The position numbers and the translations under genes are program-made. This document shows positions 17,093-26,612 of a stretch of DNA of 64,000 bases, piece after piece. Location of the stretch: the NCBI GenBank assembly GCA_040386775.1, contig JAZKEU010000001.1, forward strand, positions 1-64,000. Direction: 5' to 3'. A model generated the notes under the pieces. It saw only the letters and a program-made list of their open reading frames with translations, did not search any database and was not told the DNA's origin. Source of the DNA: Bdellovibrionota bacterium. Lineage in GTDB: Bacteria; Bdellovibrionota; Bdellovibrionia; Bdellovibrionales; JAEYZS01. The stretch's first letter is position 1; every line of letters starts with the position of its first letter.

Positions 17093-17518
17093 ATGAAACT
17101 ATTCGCATTTATTACAGCACTTTCAATCTCAGTTACGAGCTTTGCCGGTATCGATATCGGTAAATACGAAGGAACATCACAAAAAGGTGAGCCTTGTAAG
17201 TTGGAAGTTCTGAGCTACAGCTATGAAAACGATGTTCATCATCCATTGAACGAGAGGGTCACGATCGTTGAAAATGGTACCGAGTGGATCGTAAGGCATC
17301 CGCCCGTCATCAACGAAGAAGAAGGCAAAGTGAGATTCAATCACAATTTCTTTGAAACGGTATCACCAACTCCAACAGGTGCAAAGTTTCTAAAAATGAC
17401 AATCAATCACGATGCAGAACCACACGCACCAACATCCTACACCTTCATCGAAGACAATTACAAAGATGCGACAAAGTCTGTAAAAGAAGTTTGTAGCGGA
17501 TTAGTAAAAGTAAAATAA
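17093..17518 (+). CDS. Small secreted protein, unknown function
   Basis: 141 residues with signal peptide MKLFAFITALSISVTSFAG and a mature domain of about 120 residues holding two Cys (PCKLEVLSY near the start, VCSGLVKV at the end) that could form a disulfide. The GxYEGTSQKGEPCKL opening resembles small periplasmic beta-fold proteins, and the 47.3 kb gene encodes a similar layout, but I recognise no family. AGGGGAGG lies eight bases before the ATG, so translation should be strong. Probably monocistronic. Confidence 0.65.
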   Translation: MKLFAFITALSISVTSFAGIDIGKYEGTSQKGEPCKLEVLSYSYENDVHHPLNERVTIVENGTEWIVRHPPVINEEEGKVRFNHNFFETVSPTPTGAKFLKMTINHDAEPHAPTSYTFIEDNYKDATKSVKEVCSGLVKVK

Positions 17519-17561
17519 TTTTTCAAAGCCAAACCCTCAATTATTTGGTCATTCAAATATT

Positions 17562-18677
17562 TTAGTGAGCAAATAGAGGAGCGCAAAGAGCAGGGGTTTT
17601 GAGAGTTAAAGAGGGCGTCGATCTGACCGCGGTTTTTTTACGAAGTGGTTCCAATTCGCCTGTGTCTGGATTGTATAGAAATAGCCCAAGAAGTCGCGTG
17701 GCATTTCGTAGGGCTACGCTATCCTGAACTGGTTCAATAACATTAAAGTCATTATCGCGGGCTCTTTGTTCTGAGATGGGTGCACGGAATGTCCACGTGT
17801 GTTTCAAATATTGTTGTAGATAAGGATCCCCTGGAAATTGATATAAAAGCATAGAGCTCATTCTGTAGGAATTTAACTTCACAACTCTTTTAACAATGGG
17901 GTATCTGAGTTCTTTGGCTATCCTTTTAACTTCTGCAATTGGCAATTTCCAGGCTTGATCTTTTATAAAGAGTTCCATTGATTGACGATAGATATAATCA
18001 TGAAGGATATCCAATGCTGTCGGGTCATAGCTAGGGTCACTAGATCGCTCCATCATTCCGTCAGATGCCGGTTGAATGTATTTTAAGCGCGAATCATTTG
18101 GAGCTAGCTCTTTCATGATTTGATCGTAATTGTTGTAGTGATTTCTTGCGACACGGAATTCATATTTGATGTCTTCATCGGAAAGGATAGGCGCTTCTGT
18201 TTTAAATTGGGCTTCAGTATTGGTTTGAGTGGCAAGTGGCGCTCCATTTTCGGCCCCTCTCGCTCCTGCAGATTTGAGTTTATTTAAAAGCTGTTGGAAT
18301 AAAAATACTTGTGGATAGGTAAGAGGATCCGAAACAATTTCATAAACCCAGTTGGATTTATCATTAATGGATTCGCTTGTTTGGTTTGTTTCTACCTTGA
18401 TTTTAATATCTCCAATAAGGGATGATTTAACAGTCAGTGCATCTAAACCTTCTTTGGATTTTGAAGCTTCAATGGTGCCACCTAAAAAGGATTTTGCAAT
18501 GCCGGCGGCTTCTTCAATGGAGAGATGGGTGTATTCGACTTCAAGTCCAAAACGCTGTTTGCCATCGTAAGAGAAGTATTGAGTTCTAAGAGTTTTAAGA
18601 AACGAGGGGGTGCTGTCCGCCCAGAGTTGGACGCTGCAAAGAAAAATAAGTAGAAAGTATTTAAACCCAAAACCCAA
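17562..18677 (-). CDS. Secreted amidoligase-like protein
   Basis: 371 residues. After a signal peptide (FKYFLLIFLCSVQLWA), the mature N-terminus reads RFGLEVEYTHLS, matching the GxExE-type opening of the Amidoligase_2 family (COOH-NH2 ligase fold related to glutamine synthetase/GCS). Then WVYEIVSDPLTYPQ and a central EFRVARNHYNNY region. Amidoligases join carboxyl and amino groups using ATP; an exported version would lack ATP in the periplasm, so either the signal is a membrane anchor or the protein is non-catalytic. The assignment is from the opening motif only; the rest is not confidently aligned. Confidence 0.5.
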   Translation of the reverse strand: MGFGFKYFLLIFLCSVQLWADSTPSFLKTLRTQYFSYDGKQRFGLEVEYTHLSIEEAAGIAKSFLGGTIEASKSKEGLDALTVKSSLIGDIKIKVETNQTSESINDKSNWVYEIVSDPLTYPQVFLFQQLLNKLKSAGARGAENGAPLATQTNTEAQFKTEAPILSDEDIKYEFRVARNHYNNYDQIMKELAPNDSRLKYIQPASDGMMERSSDPSYDPTALDILHDYIYRQSMELFIKDQAWKLPIAEVKRIAKELRYPIVKRVVKLNSYRMSSMLLYQFPGDPYLQQYLKHTWTFRAPISEQRARDNDFNVIEPVQDSVALRNATRLLGLFLYNPDTGELEPLRKKTAVRSTPSLTLKTPALCAPLFAH

Positions 18678-18842
18678 TTAAATTCCCCACAAAATGTAAA
18701 GAATGGTTTTATTCGATCATGTGGAATAGAGTAAATAATTAATGTAAGAGTTGTATAAGTTACCCACATGATTGGTCCTCTTGCCATTTAGTAAAATGGA
18801 CTCATATTTAAAGCATTCTATTTAAAGCACTAAAGGTGGCCT

Positions 18843-19352
18843 ATGAAACACTATATTATTTTATCCATTTTACTAAATATTTTATTAAATGCAGGAGCAG
18901 CCATGAGCCAAGAGTACAAAAAACCATCTGACAATGAACTTAAAAAACTACTTTCACCAACACAATATGAAGTCACGCAGAGATGCAATACCGAGCCTCC
19001 TTTCCAAAATGAATATTGGAACCATAAAGAAGAGGGGATTTATGTGGATGTTGCTACAGGAGAACCTCTTTTTAGCTCCACTGATAAGTTTGATTCCGGA
19101 ACCGGTTGGCCGAGTTTTACCAAACCCATCGATAAAAAGCATGTTCAAGAAAAGAAAGACTCTACTCACGGGATGGTGAGAACCGAGGTTGTTTCGGCCT
19201 CGGGAAAATCTCATCTGGGGCACGTCTTTGACGACGGGCCAAAAGGCCAGCCTAGGTACTGTATCAATTCCGCATCTTTAAAATTCGTTCCTAAGAATGA
19301 ATTAGATAAGAAAGGGTACGGTCAGTACCTAAAATTATTCGATAAAAAGTAA
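18843..19352 (+). CDS. msrB: Peptide methionine-(R)-S-oxide reductase MsrB, exported
   Basis: 169 residues, signal peptide of about 20 residues, then an MsrB domain. Landmarks: [50 protein letters not shown] and the catalytic-Cys motif [11 protein letters not shown]. The two CxxC zinc pairs found in many MsrBs are absent (the usual CxxC position reads [10 protein letters not shown]), so this is a zinc-free form. It repairs oxidised methionines in envelope proteins. GGTGG precedes the ATG. No MsrA is fused or adjacent. Confidence 0.93.
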   Translation: MKHYIILSILLNILLNAGAAMSQEYKKPSDNELKKLLSPTQYEVTQRCNTEPPFQNEYWNHKEEGIYVDVATGEPLFSSTDKFDSGTGWPSFTKPIDKKHVQEKKDSTHGMVRTEVVSASGKSHLGHVFDDGPKGQPRYCINSASLKFVPKNELDKKGYGQYLKLFDKK

Positions 19353-19457
19353 GAAAAACTAGACGCTACCATAGACCAGTTTCATCATATGCCTTTTAGA
19401 CTAGGATGACTTTCATCCAGAGCTCCCCCTTAATAAATATTCAAGGGGGATTCAAGG

Positions 19458-21014
19458 ATGAAACAATTATCGTTATTATTAGTAGTACTCGCATTTGTAA
19501 CTAAGGTGAACGCTGCGGAAATTTCTATCAGCGCTTCAAATATCAAAGTTGCTAAAGCAACTAAAACCACACTCAGTAAGAGTATCGTTAATCAAAACAT
19601 TGCAGGATTTTCAACAATCACGGTAGAAGATTTAGAGAACGATAAGAACATTGGAGCTCCAGCGCTTCCGGTAAAAAGCTTATTGTTACAAGGTACACCA
19701 GAGCAAATTCAAGTTGCAGTATCCGTAAAATCTGAGCAAGTACTAGCTAACGTAAAGCCAATTCCTACTCAAGAAGAAGACTGCCGTTGCGCAACTCAAA
19801 AAATCAGAAGTTTTCAATACAATGCAAACCTCTATAAGTCACAAGCTCCATACACATTGACATACCTAGGTGCGTTCCGTGGAACACCAATCACTAGATT
19901 GGATGTGAATGTTGCTTCTTACGATGCTACAAAAAATCAGGTTGCAGTAAAAACACAAATGAATGTGCAATTCAATGTTCCTGAATACTCATTCCAAGCG
20001 GGTGATTATAAAGATTATTTGATCGTTACCACGCAAAACCTAAAAAGCGGTGTAGATCAATTTGTTACTTGGAAAAAATCTCAAGGTTACAATGTTAACG
20101 TTGAGGAAGTTTCAGCTCCAACGATTGCTTCTATTTCTGCGTTAGTGAAAAAACATTATGCGGCAGGAGCGGATTTCGCGATCTTTATCGGTGACGAAAA
20201 ACAAATTCCTATGCATAAAGTAGATACTGATGGTTCAAGCCAAACTCCAACGGACATCAAGTATTTCACTTTAGACGGAGCAAACGATTATATTCCTGAC
20301 ATGTTCTACTCAAGAATCGTAGCTTCATCTGCGGCCCAAGTTGCAACAGAGTTGAACAAATCTTCAGAGTTCGAACAAAAAAGCGCTCAAGATTTAACAG
20401 GTCTTAAAAAGATTATCGGTATTGCTTCTAACGAAGGCAGCGGTCCCTCTGACGAACAATACGTAAGATCTATCGAAAAGAATTTTGCATCCGTACTGGG
20501 TACAACTTCAACCCACTTCAACCAAGACGATTCAAGCTCAAATCCAACAGAGCTCAATGAAGCTTTCAATGGTGGAGCTTTCTGGCTAACTTATCTTGGT
20601 CACGGTAGTGGAACTGACTGGGCAAGTATGGCTAAGTGGTACAATGTTAGTGACGTTCAAAGAATGAAGAATGCTTCTTCAGTAAAACCCATCGTGATCG
20701 ACGTTGCCTGCATGAATGGTGTGATTGAATCAGGTTATCTCGGATCGACATTGATGGCAGGGTTTGAGAATTCCGATGCTGCTGGTGTTGCGGCTTACTA
20801 CGGTGGAACAGTGAATATCTCTTGGCATCCACCTGCAGTCATGGCTCAAGGTATTGCTTCAGAACATCTTTCTAAGAAGTTCAAGCACTTGGGTGAAGCA
20901 TTATTTGCAGGTCAATTGTACTTAGCTGCAAAATGGAACAACAAAGAGCAAGTTATTGATAATTTCGAGTGGTACCATCTACAAGGTGATCCAGGAATGA
21001 ATATCGAGTTTTAA
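19458..21014 (+). CDS. Gingipain-like C25 family cysteine peptidase
   Basis: 518 residues with signal peptide MKQLSLLLVVLAFVTKVNA. An N-terminal pro-region (about 20-190) contains the Propeptide_C25-like pattern GAPALPVKSLLLQG. The catalytic domain follows: DYLIVTT..L, ADFAIFIGD, the His dyad member in YLGHGSGTDW and the Cys in VIDVACMNG. These are the peptidase C25 residues. It ends at HLQGDPGMNIEF, the usual close of the core, so no Ig or sorting domain follows as in Porphyromonas. It is probably secreted and activated by propeptide removal. It is preceded by a GGGGGA ribosome-binding site. Confidence 0.9.
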   Translation: MKQLSLLLVVLAFVTKVNAAEISISASNIKVAKATKTTLSKSIVNQNIAGFSTITVEDLENDKNIGAPALPVKSLLLQGTPEQIQVAVSVKSEQVLANVKPIPTQEEDCRCATQKIRSFQYNANLYKSQAPYTLTYLGAFRGTPITRLDVNVASYDATKNQVAVKTQMNVQFNVPEYSFQAGDYKDYLIVTTQNLKSGVDQFVTWKKSQGYNVNVEEVSAPTIASISALVKKHYAAGADFAIFIGDEKQIPMHKVDTDGSSQTPTDIKYFTLDGANDYIPDMFYSRIVASSAAQVATELNKSSEFEQKSAQDLTGLKKIIGIASNEGSGPSDEQYVRSIEKNFASVLGTTSTHFNQDDSSSNPTELNEAFNGGAFWLTYLGHGSGTDWASMAKWYNVSDVQRMKNASSVKPIVIDVACMNGVIESGYLGSTLMAGFENSDAAGVAAYYGGTVNISWHPPAVMAQGIASEHLSKKFKHLGEALFAGQLYLAAKWNNKEQVIDNFEWYHLQGDPGMNIEF

Positions 21015-21067
21015 TCGCCATAGTATAGAGTAAAAAGTTCCTGTAAAATTATAGGACACTACTCAAG

Positions 21068-21116
21068 AACCCTTAAAGCAGGCTATATTGGCCGGATGAC
21101 TTTAAGGGTTTTTTTA
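21068..21116 (+). terminator. Terminator-like hairpin overlapping the next start codon
   Basis: Arms AACCCTTAAAG (21068-21078) and CTTTAAGGGTT (21100-21110) are followed by TTTTTA. The right arm and T-tract are also codons 2-8 of the next gene (ATG at 21096). It could terminate the C25 peptidase transcript and control entry into the next gene. Confidence 0.65.
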
Positions 21117-22169
21117 TTTTCATTGATGCTTTCATTGATACTTCCTCAATGGTCTTACGCTGCAGATTCCTGTGCGACACTTTTTGAAGCAAAACCCAAA
21201 GTCAATTTCGAAGCTCAACTTAAATCTTTAGTTTTTGTAGATGAATTTAAAGCTCTGATCCTAAGAGATGCTTTAAGGCAAAACCCTCACATCCAGCTTA
21301 AAGGCGATAAATCCTACATCAATGAGGTTCTCAATCGTTGGAATTTAAAAGATTCCTCTCCTGCGCAAATAGAGAAAATTGCGCAGGCTCTTGTTATTAA
21401 GTTGGATGAAAAGAGAACTTTTTTCCAGTGGGTGCGAGAAATAATTCTAAAAGGTGACTACGTTAGAGAAGCAATGAGAGTAAGATCTGAGACCCGCAAT
21501 CTTACCATAGATATCCTTGATGCAATGGATGTGCGGGGCTATTTCACAAATAAAGACTCTTTAGCCTTTAGAAAAAACCACTATAACAAAATTCAATTGG
21601 GAAAATTTGTGGCGGTGAATGGTGCATTGATGTCGGCAATTTACTATTTGACCGGCACATTCGTTCCGGCGTTAATCTATGTTCCAAAGCTTGATATCCT
21701 AAGAAATATAGATTTAGACCAAGCCGACCTCACCCTTATTCGGGTTGTAGGTTTTTATAAGGCTTATCCCAAAATCTTGCAAAAATACAAATTGCAGTTA
21801 CGCTCGCAAATAGCGCTAGAACAAGCGCCGAAAGTGCTTTTCTTAAGTGTGGCGAGTTACATCGGATATAATTATTTGAGTTTTAGAGTAGAAAAAAAAA
21901 TTGAAGAAGTAAGGTACTCCGTTCCGGCAGAGCAAAAGGCTTCTATCTATAAGGATTATTTTGAACTGTGGAAAGCGGATTATGAAAAACGAGAAAGTAG
22001 ACCGCTAGATATGAAAAATGCCCAAGATCGTACAGCGTGGGAGACTTTCGTCAAAGCACACTATCGCGCTTGGGCAGATACATACCAGGCCACCAACGGG
22101 CATTATCCTGACCTTACTAAGGAACAGGATTTACGGGAGTGGGAACAGTTTCTGGCTTTGCCGGAGTAG
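21096..22169 (+). CDS. Exported protein of unknown function
   Basis: 357 residues. Signal peptide (VFLFSLMLSLILPQWSYA), mostly alpha-helical charged sequence, and a possible hydrophobic hairpin near residues 170-200 (VAVNGALMSAIYYLTGTFVPALIYV). No recognised domain. The first codons lie inside a terminator-like hairpin, and starting downstream at 21126 would remove the basic n-region of the signal peptide, so I keep 21096. The 3' end overlaps the convergent gene by 53 bases. Confidence 0.6.
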   Translation: MTLRVFLFSLMLSLILPQWSYAADSCATLFEAKPKVNFEAQLKSLVFVDEFKALILRDALRQNPHIQLKGDKSYINEVLNRWNLKDSSPAQIEKIAQALVIKLDEKRTFFQWVREIILKGDYVREAMRVRSETRNLTIDILDAMDVRGYFTNKDSLAFRKNHYNKIQLGKFVAVNGALMSAIYYLTGTFVPALIYVPKLDILRNIDLDQADLTLIRVVGFYKAYPKILQKYKLQLRSQIALEQAPKVLFLSVASYIGYNYLSFRVEKKIEEVRYSVPAEQKASIYKDYFELWKADYEKRESRPLDMKNAQDRTAWETFVKAHYRAWADTYQATNGHYPDLTKEQDLREWEQFLALPE

Positions 22170-23502
22170 GCTGTGCGGGCTTAACGGTTGTACTTTCCTC
22201 TGGAAGAGAAATCTCAACTTGATTGTTATGTACCATAACATTTGCACCTGGAATTTCTAAAGCCTTCTCTATAATTCCATTGAGAGTTTCTTGATCAAAG
22301 GAGGAGAAACGATTTGCAATAGCATTGAAATTGACCACGCCACCATACTCTCCTTTAAACATTTTACCTCTAGGGGTTTGGTATCCAAATTGTTTCGTTA
22401 ACAGTATGTACCCGTGTTTTAGAACATCTCTGAGCTGTAAAGAGCCAGCGAATGTTTCTAAAACCGCACCGATAATTCCATAGCTTAAATTCACGTGAGT
22501 AGGGATTGTAAGGGCGCCATCGAGCATAGATTTTTTAACGTTGAAAGAGTTTGATAAGCCGAGAACACCACCATGGACGTCTGCCATTCTGCTGAAGTTT
22601 CCAAACAGCAATCCTCCTCCTAATTTAAGTGGACCTTTTACTTCGTGTTTATCAGTTTTCAGATCTTTTAGCGCCCAAGCTTGTGCTGAAATTTCAAAGT
22701 AAGGTGATGTTGTGATCACGCCAGTGTTTAAGTTTCTGCTGACCACTTTCCATGGACGAACCGTGACCGTGAAATTTAGAGAAGAATTAATAATTTTTCC
22801 GATAGCTTGAAAGTACGCTACTTTTGGTAGAGCTTCTAAAAAACTTGCCGGCAATTTAAAATTAACTACGAATATAAACGCCGATGGCGCCAATTTTTCT
22901 TTCACGAATGAATCTTGTAAATGATCGTCTTGGTATTTATTAAAAACATCAATAAGTTCATCGAATTCAACTAAGAACTTTGCTTTATCCTGTAATTTTT
23001 TTGCTGCATCTCTTGCATCGCCTGCCGCGGAGATGATTTCAGATCTTGTTGGCATTCCGCCCACTTTATCGGTGAATTTCTTTCGTATTTCTCCTGCTGT
23101 GAAATTTACGAGCTCTTGCTCCACCAAGGATTGATTTCCATCAAAACGTAGACTGAAAGCCTTCTCCAGCCAAACTTTCATAAGTTTTTCGGCAAGGATT
23201 TGCGAGTCATTAAAGATCTGTCTTCTTTCTTTCGACCACCATAAATCTGTTAGAGGAATCATCGTAATAAATTCATTACCACGTTGAAATCCTAAAACTC
23301 TACTGTCATAAGATCGCGTAGAAAAATCTTTAAGATCTTCTGGGGTGATTTTGCCGGAAGATTTTTTATCTTCTTTGATAACTTGAACATTTGGATCTTT
23401 AGCTCCGTTTTGAGCTCTCGTTACTTTAATGTCATTCGCATGGGCGTAGTGACTAACAACTACAATAAGTAATGCTATAAATACAGAAATCAGTGCCTTC
23501 AT
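22117..23502 (-). CDS. Exported protein of unknown function with Pro-rich tail
   Basis: 461 residues with a signal peptide (ALISVFIALLIVVVSHYAHA). A large central part has amphipathic beta-like stretches (SSLNFTVTVRPWKVVSR, YFEISAQAWAL, THVNLSYGIIGAVLETF), and a Pro/Thr/Lys-rich tail of about 30 residues ends VPTPVNPVP. It could be a lipid- or envelope-associated protein; no family recognised. It overlaps the end of the convergent gene at 21096 by 53 bases. The ATG follows AAGGAGA. Confidence 0.6.
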   Translation of the reverse strand: MKALISVFIALLIVVVSHYAHANDIKVTRAQNGAKDPNVQVIKEDKKSSGKITPEDLKDFSTRSYDSRVLGFQRGNEFITMIPLTDLWWSKERRQIFNDSQILAEKLMKVWLEKAFSLRFDGNQSLVEQELVNFTAGEIRKKFTDKVGGMPTRSEIISAAGDARDAAKKLQDKAKFLVEFDELIDVFNKYQDDHLQDSFVKEKLAPSAFIFVVNFKLPASFLEALPKVAYFQAIGKIINSSLNFTVTVRPWKVVSRNLNTGVITTSPYFEISAQAWALKDLKTDKHEVKGPLKLGGGLLFGNFSRMADVHGGVLGLSNSFNVKKSMLDGALTIPTHVNLSYGIIGAVLETFAGSLQLRDVLKHGYILLTKQFGYQTPRGKMFKGEYGGVVNFNAIANRFSSFDQETLNGIIEKALEIPGANVMVHNNQVEISLPEESTTVKPAQPTPAKPETVPTPVNPVP

Positions 23503-23705
23503 CGACTCTCCTTAGCGCTTCTCGTTTTTTAGTGAATGGCTTTTTTAGCGTAAGGTAGAATAGGGGGCTAAGTATTCCCCGTTGATTGTAAAAACTGGGT
23601 TTGTAAGGATTCCGTATATATGTCTTTATTTTACGTTTTTCTGAGAATTTGAGTGGATTCTAAGCAGATATTTGTAACGCACAGTGAAGTTCCCCTTTAG
23701 AAAAT

Positions 23706-24845
23706 TTAAAGAGCTTTGATTTTTTTCTTTTCTTCAGCACTTGCCTCAGGTTTTTTACCTTTTTTGACGTCTTCCATAGAAATGCTTTTCTCTAGTCCTT
23801 CTTTGAGTTTTTCATCTTTAAAAGTATTTTTTAGGGCTGAAAAGAAGGCTTCTTTTCCAGAGACCGAAAGTTGCGTGATGGGTCCTTCAATGGGAACCCT
23901 AAAGGCAATTTCTTTTTTCTCAGAGCTTCTCAGTAAAAGGTTTCCCAGGGCTGTCACCATTTCGTAGAGGAAGTGCTTAAAACTATCAAAAACTTCCTTA
24001 GGTGCAACTACGTCTAAATTTTTAAAGAAGGCTTTTACGTAACCATCAACACGGGTTTTTTGTGTAGCCATTTCAGAGTAAACACTCAAATTCCCACGCG
24101 TGAAAGTCACCGGCCCATAGGCAAAGAGCAATTTATTGATGATGGGTAAATTGAATTCTTTGATGGTGAGAGATAAATCATAAGCCGGAATTTTTGATAA
24201 GATATCAAATGATCCTTTAATATGGATGGGAGCTTGATCCTGAAGTTTTGCGGAAAAATTCAAATCACTGAATATGGTTTTACTCTTACGCTCACTGTTA
24301 TTGATATTGCTAGCTCTCAATTCAATCTGTGAAATATAAACATTTATAGGTTCTTTCAAATCATAATTTTTAAAAGCAATAATACTGTTATGAATTTTTA
24401 AATCTTCTATGTCTATCGGAATGAGAGTCACGAAGACGTCCTTCCAGCTGAGATCCTCTTCCATTCCACTTTGCGTATTATTTTTTGTTCCGTCTAAGAA
24501 AGTAATTTCTGCTTTGTTGATGTTAAGATCACCAAGCAGGCGACCTTTAAACAAAGCACGCCAAGCTAAAGACACGTCAATGAGATCTGCTTTGATGAGC
24601 GGGTCTAATTTCTTTTTTTGGTCTTCGCGATATTTTTCAATGACGAAGCCTTCGAATTGATAAGCGCCTCTTAATATAGAGAGATCAAAATCTTCAATGC
24701 GTCCGGTGTAGGGTAGAATTTTATCTTTGAGATACCAATTCACCGCATATTTTCCAATCATAGGCAAAGTTACTCTAATCAATATTAAAGCAAACAGTAT
24801 GTAGAGTAGTGATGTAGGAATTTTAAAAATATTTTTTTTGAACAT
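23706..24845 (-). CDS. DUF748/AsmA-like envelope protein
   Basis: 379 residues. One N-terminal transmembrane anchor (LLYILFALILIRVTLPMI), then a repeated beta-rich periplasmic domain. The segments YTGRIEDFDLSILRGAYQFE, ADLIDVSLAWRALFKG and INKAEITFLDG match the DUF748/AsmA-type pattern. The end is highly charged (KKGKKPEASAEEKKKIKAL). AsmA-like proteins are envelope lipid-transfer or assembly factors; this one is much shorter than most DUF748 proteins. It stands alone. Confidence 0.72.
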   Translation of the reverse strand: MFKKNIFKIPTSLLYILFALILIRVTLPMIGKYAVNWYLKDKILPYTGRIEDFDLSILRGAYQFEGFVIEKYREDQKKKLDPLIKADLIDVSLAWRALFKGRLLGDLNINKAEITFLDGTKNNTQSGMEEDLSWKDVFVTLIPIDIEDLKIHNSIIAFKNYDLKEPINVYISQIELRASNINNSERKSKTIFSDLNFSAKLQDQAPIHIKGSFDILSKIPAYDLSLTIKEFNLPIINKLLFAYGPVTFTRGNLSVYSEMATQKTRVDGYVKAFFKNLDVVAPKEVFDSFKHFLYEMVTALGNLLLRSSEKKEIAFRVPIEGPITQLSVSGKEAFFSALKNTFKDEKLKEGLEKSISMEDVKKGKKPEASAEEKKKIKAL

Positions 24846-25134
24846 AATCTAATTTAGTCTAAATGACTTCGACGATAATATTTATTTGAAAATGAGTTGT
24901 GTTGTTTTCTACACAACCACCTGAAATTAAAGGATATTTTTTAATGTCAATTTTAACGTGATTGTTTTTTTTCTCTACACACCCTGAATATTTTTTTAGC
25001 TAGATCGAAATTTTGAGATGAGATCAATCAGACTCTATTTTTAGTTGGAACGATCATTGCTCTAGTGGATCCGGTCACGATGACACAGCCTTAAGGGAAA
25101 ATTTTTTAACCAACCTCTATAAAAGGAGAATGAA

Positions 25135-26298
25135 ATGAAAACGAGTATTAAGCTTGTCACTGCATTTGCTGCACTGGCCACTCTTTCAACCTCAACTGTA
25201 TTTGCCCAATCCAAGTCCGATGAGTGGAAGCTGAATAAACCACATTGGGAAAAGCCACAATTATCATTGAGTGGTGGAGGCACCGCCGTGTATGCAACAA
25301 GTTCTACAGATTCTGCTATTGACGACATCGAAAATTTCGATGAGCTCGGTGGAAAAATTAGAATTAGAGATTTGAATTTATCAGCGGAAGCGACCATGAG
25401 TATTTTTTCCGGAAAATTAACTCTAGAAGAAAACACGAATGATTTGTCTGTAGATGCAACTACATTAAAAGATAAAGTCAGAGATCTATTGGTGGGCGTG
25501 AATCTTGTGGAAAATAAATTGTATGTTTATGCAGGTAAAACAGATATCCCTTTTGGTGCCGATCAATCGGATGACGCAGAAAGTGACGTCACTAAATTGA
25601 ATGAACAGTTAGAAAGACGTGCGATTGTTGCTGTGAAGGTGACGCCGGCTTTTGCGAAACAAGTATTTAACACCGCCGTAAAATTAGAATCTATCGAAGT
25701 GGCTAGATCTGCAAGTGCCTCAAGTCGTAGTGATGTGAGATTCAACGACAAGCTAGATACTTCTTCGGCAAGAGTTATCGCTACAATTGGTAAAGTTCTT
25801 ACGCAAGCTTCTTATATGAGAACTGATCGTGCAGAGTATCGTGCTTCATTGTCAGCAGCCAGAGCTTTTGCTCCGGAAATTGTAGGTCCATTTGAAATTT
25901 ACACTGAATTCCAAATCCTCCGTCATAGTCCATATACTGGAGATATCAATGTGGGAACTATTGGAGCAACAAAAGCTCTACCAACTCAAAGCGGAAAATG
26001 GTCTGTAGGTGCGGATTATTCTAGAATTCAAGCGGCAGGTACAAGCGCTAACGCCAGAAATGCCGGATCTGGATCTGTGAAGTACCAACTCAATAAAATG
26101 GTCAGCGTTCAAACTGGATTGCGTTCTCACGCGTTAGCAGCTCCTGGAGTTGTATCGCCAGTAAAAGATACGAATGCGTTTGTTGAAGTTAAGGTTCAAA
26201 CTCAGCCAAGAGCAGAATTAGGTTCTATGGGTAAAGATAAAAAAGATGCTGATGGTCAGATTTTAAGAGATCAAGCAGCAGCCATGAGAGCTAAATAA
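25135..26298 (+). CDS. Porin-like outer-membrane protein
   Basis: 387 residues. Signal peptide ends TSTVFA before QSKS. The mature protein is rich in alternating strands (LSLSGGGTAVYATSS, IRIRDLNLSAEATMSIFSGK, KLYVYAGKTDIPFG, WSVGADYSRIQAAG), resembling the LbtU/phosphate-selective porin style. The end (DQAAAMRAK) is not a classical barrel Phe terminus. AAAGGAG precedes the ATG and a strong terminator follows, so it is probably an abundant single-gene product. The 289 bases upstream contain only a small hairpin (GTTGTG / CACAAC, 24896-24917) that I can point to. Confidence 0.65.
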   Translation: MKTSIKLVTAFAALATLSTSTVFAQSKSDEWKLNKPHWEKPQLSLSGGGTAVYATSSTDSAIDDIENFDELGGKIRIRDLNLSAEATMSIFSGKLTLEENTNDLSVDATTLKDKVRDLLVGVNLVENKLYVYAGKTDIPFGADQSDDAESDVTKLNEQLERRAIVAVKVTPAFAKQVFNTAVKLESIEVARSASASSRSDVRFNDKLDTSSARVIATIGKVLTQASYMRTDRAEYRASLSAARAFAPEIVGPFEIYTEFQILRHSPYTGDINVGTIGATKALPTQSGKWSVGADYSRIQAAGTSANARNAGSGSVKYQLNKMVSVQTGLRSHALAAPGVVSPVKDTNAFVEVKVQTQPRAELGSMGKDKKDADGQILRDQAAAMRAK

Positions 26299-26354
26299 TA
26301 TTGTAATCAAGTAAGAGTAGATCTTTGATCCCCCTTGAAGATCAAAATTTACTA

Positions 26355-26391
26355 GAAGCCGAAGGAGTAGCCCCTTCGGCTTCAATTTTTT
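26355..26391 (+). terminator. Terminator after porin-like gene
   Basis: Eleven-base stem GAAGCCGAAGG / CCTTCGGCTTC (26355-26365, 26373-26383) with a seven-base loop and a T-run at 26386-26391. The remaining bases to 26612 hold nothing I recognise. Confidence 0.9.
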
Positions 26392-26612
26392 AAGCATCCT
26401 CAATAAATCATTAATATCAAAAGCAATATAGTAGAGTAGATGCTCATATAAGTATCAATCGCAGTAACAATTTCAGTCGATGACCCCTTTCATTTTAAAA
26501 AATATATAGAGTCTATTCAATGACACTTGATTCTTTGCTGCGATAGAGACCTAATATCTATTACTTTGTCTATTGCTTCAAAACGTAGGCAAAGAGTACG
26601 AGAGGGGTTTTC

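Noticed and set aside
18482-18787. Minus-strand frame overlapping the start of the amidoligase-like gene
   Set aside because: It lies out of frame with the signal peptide and family motif of the real gene and shows no domain.
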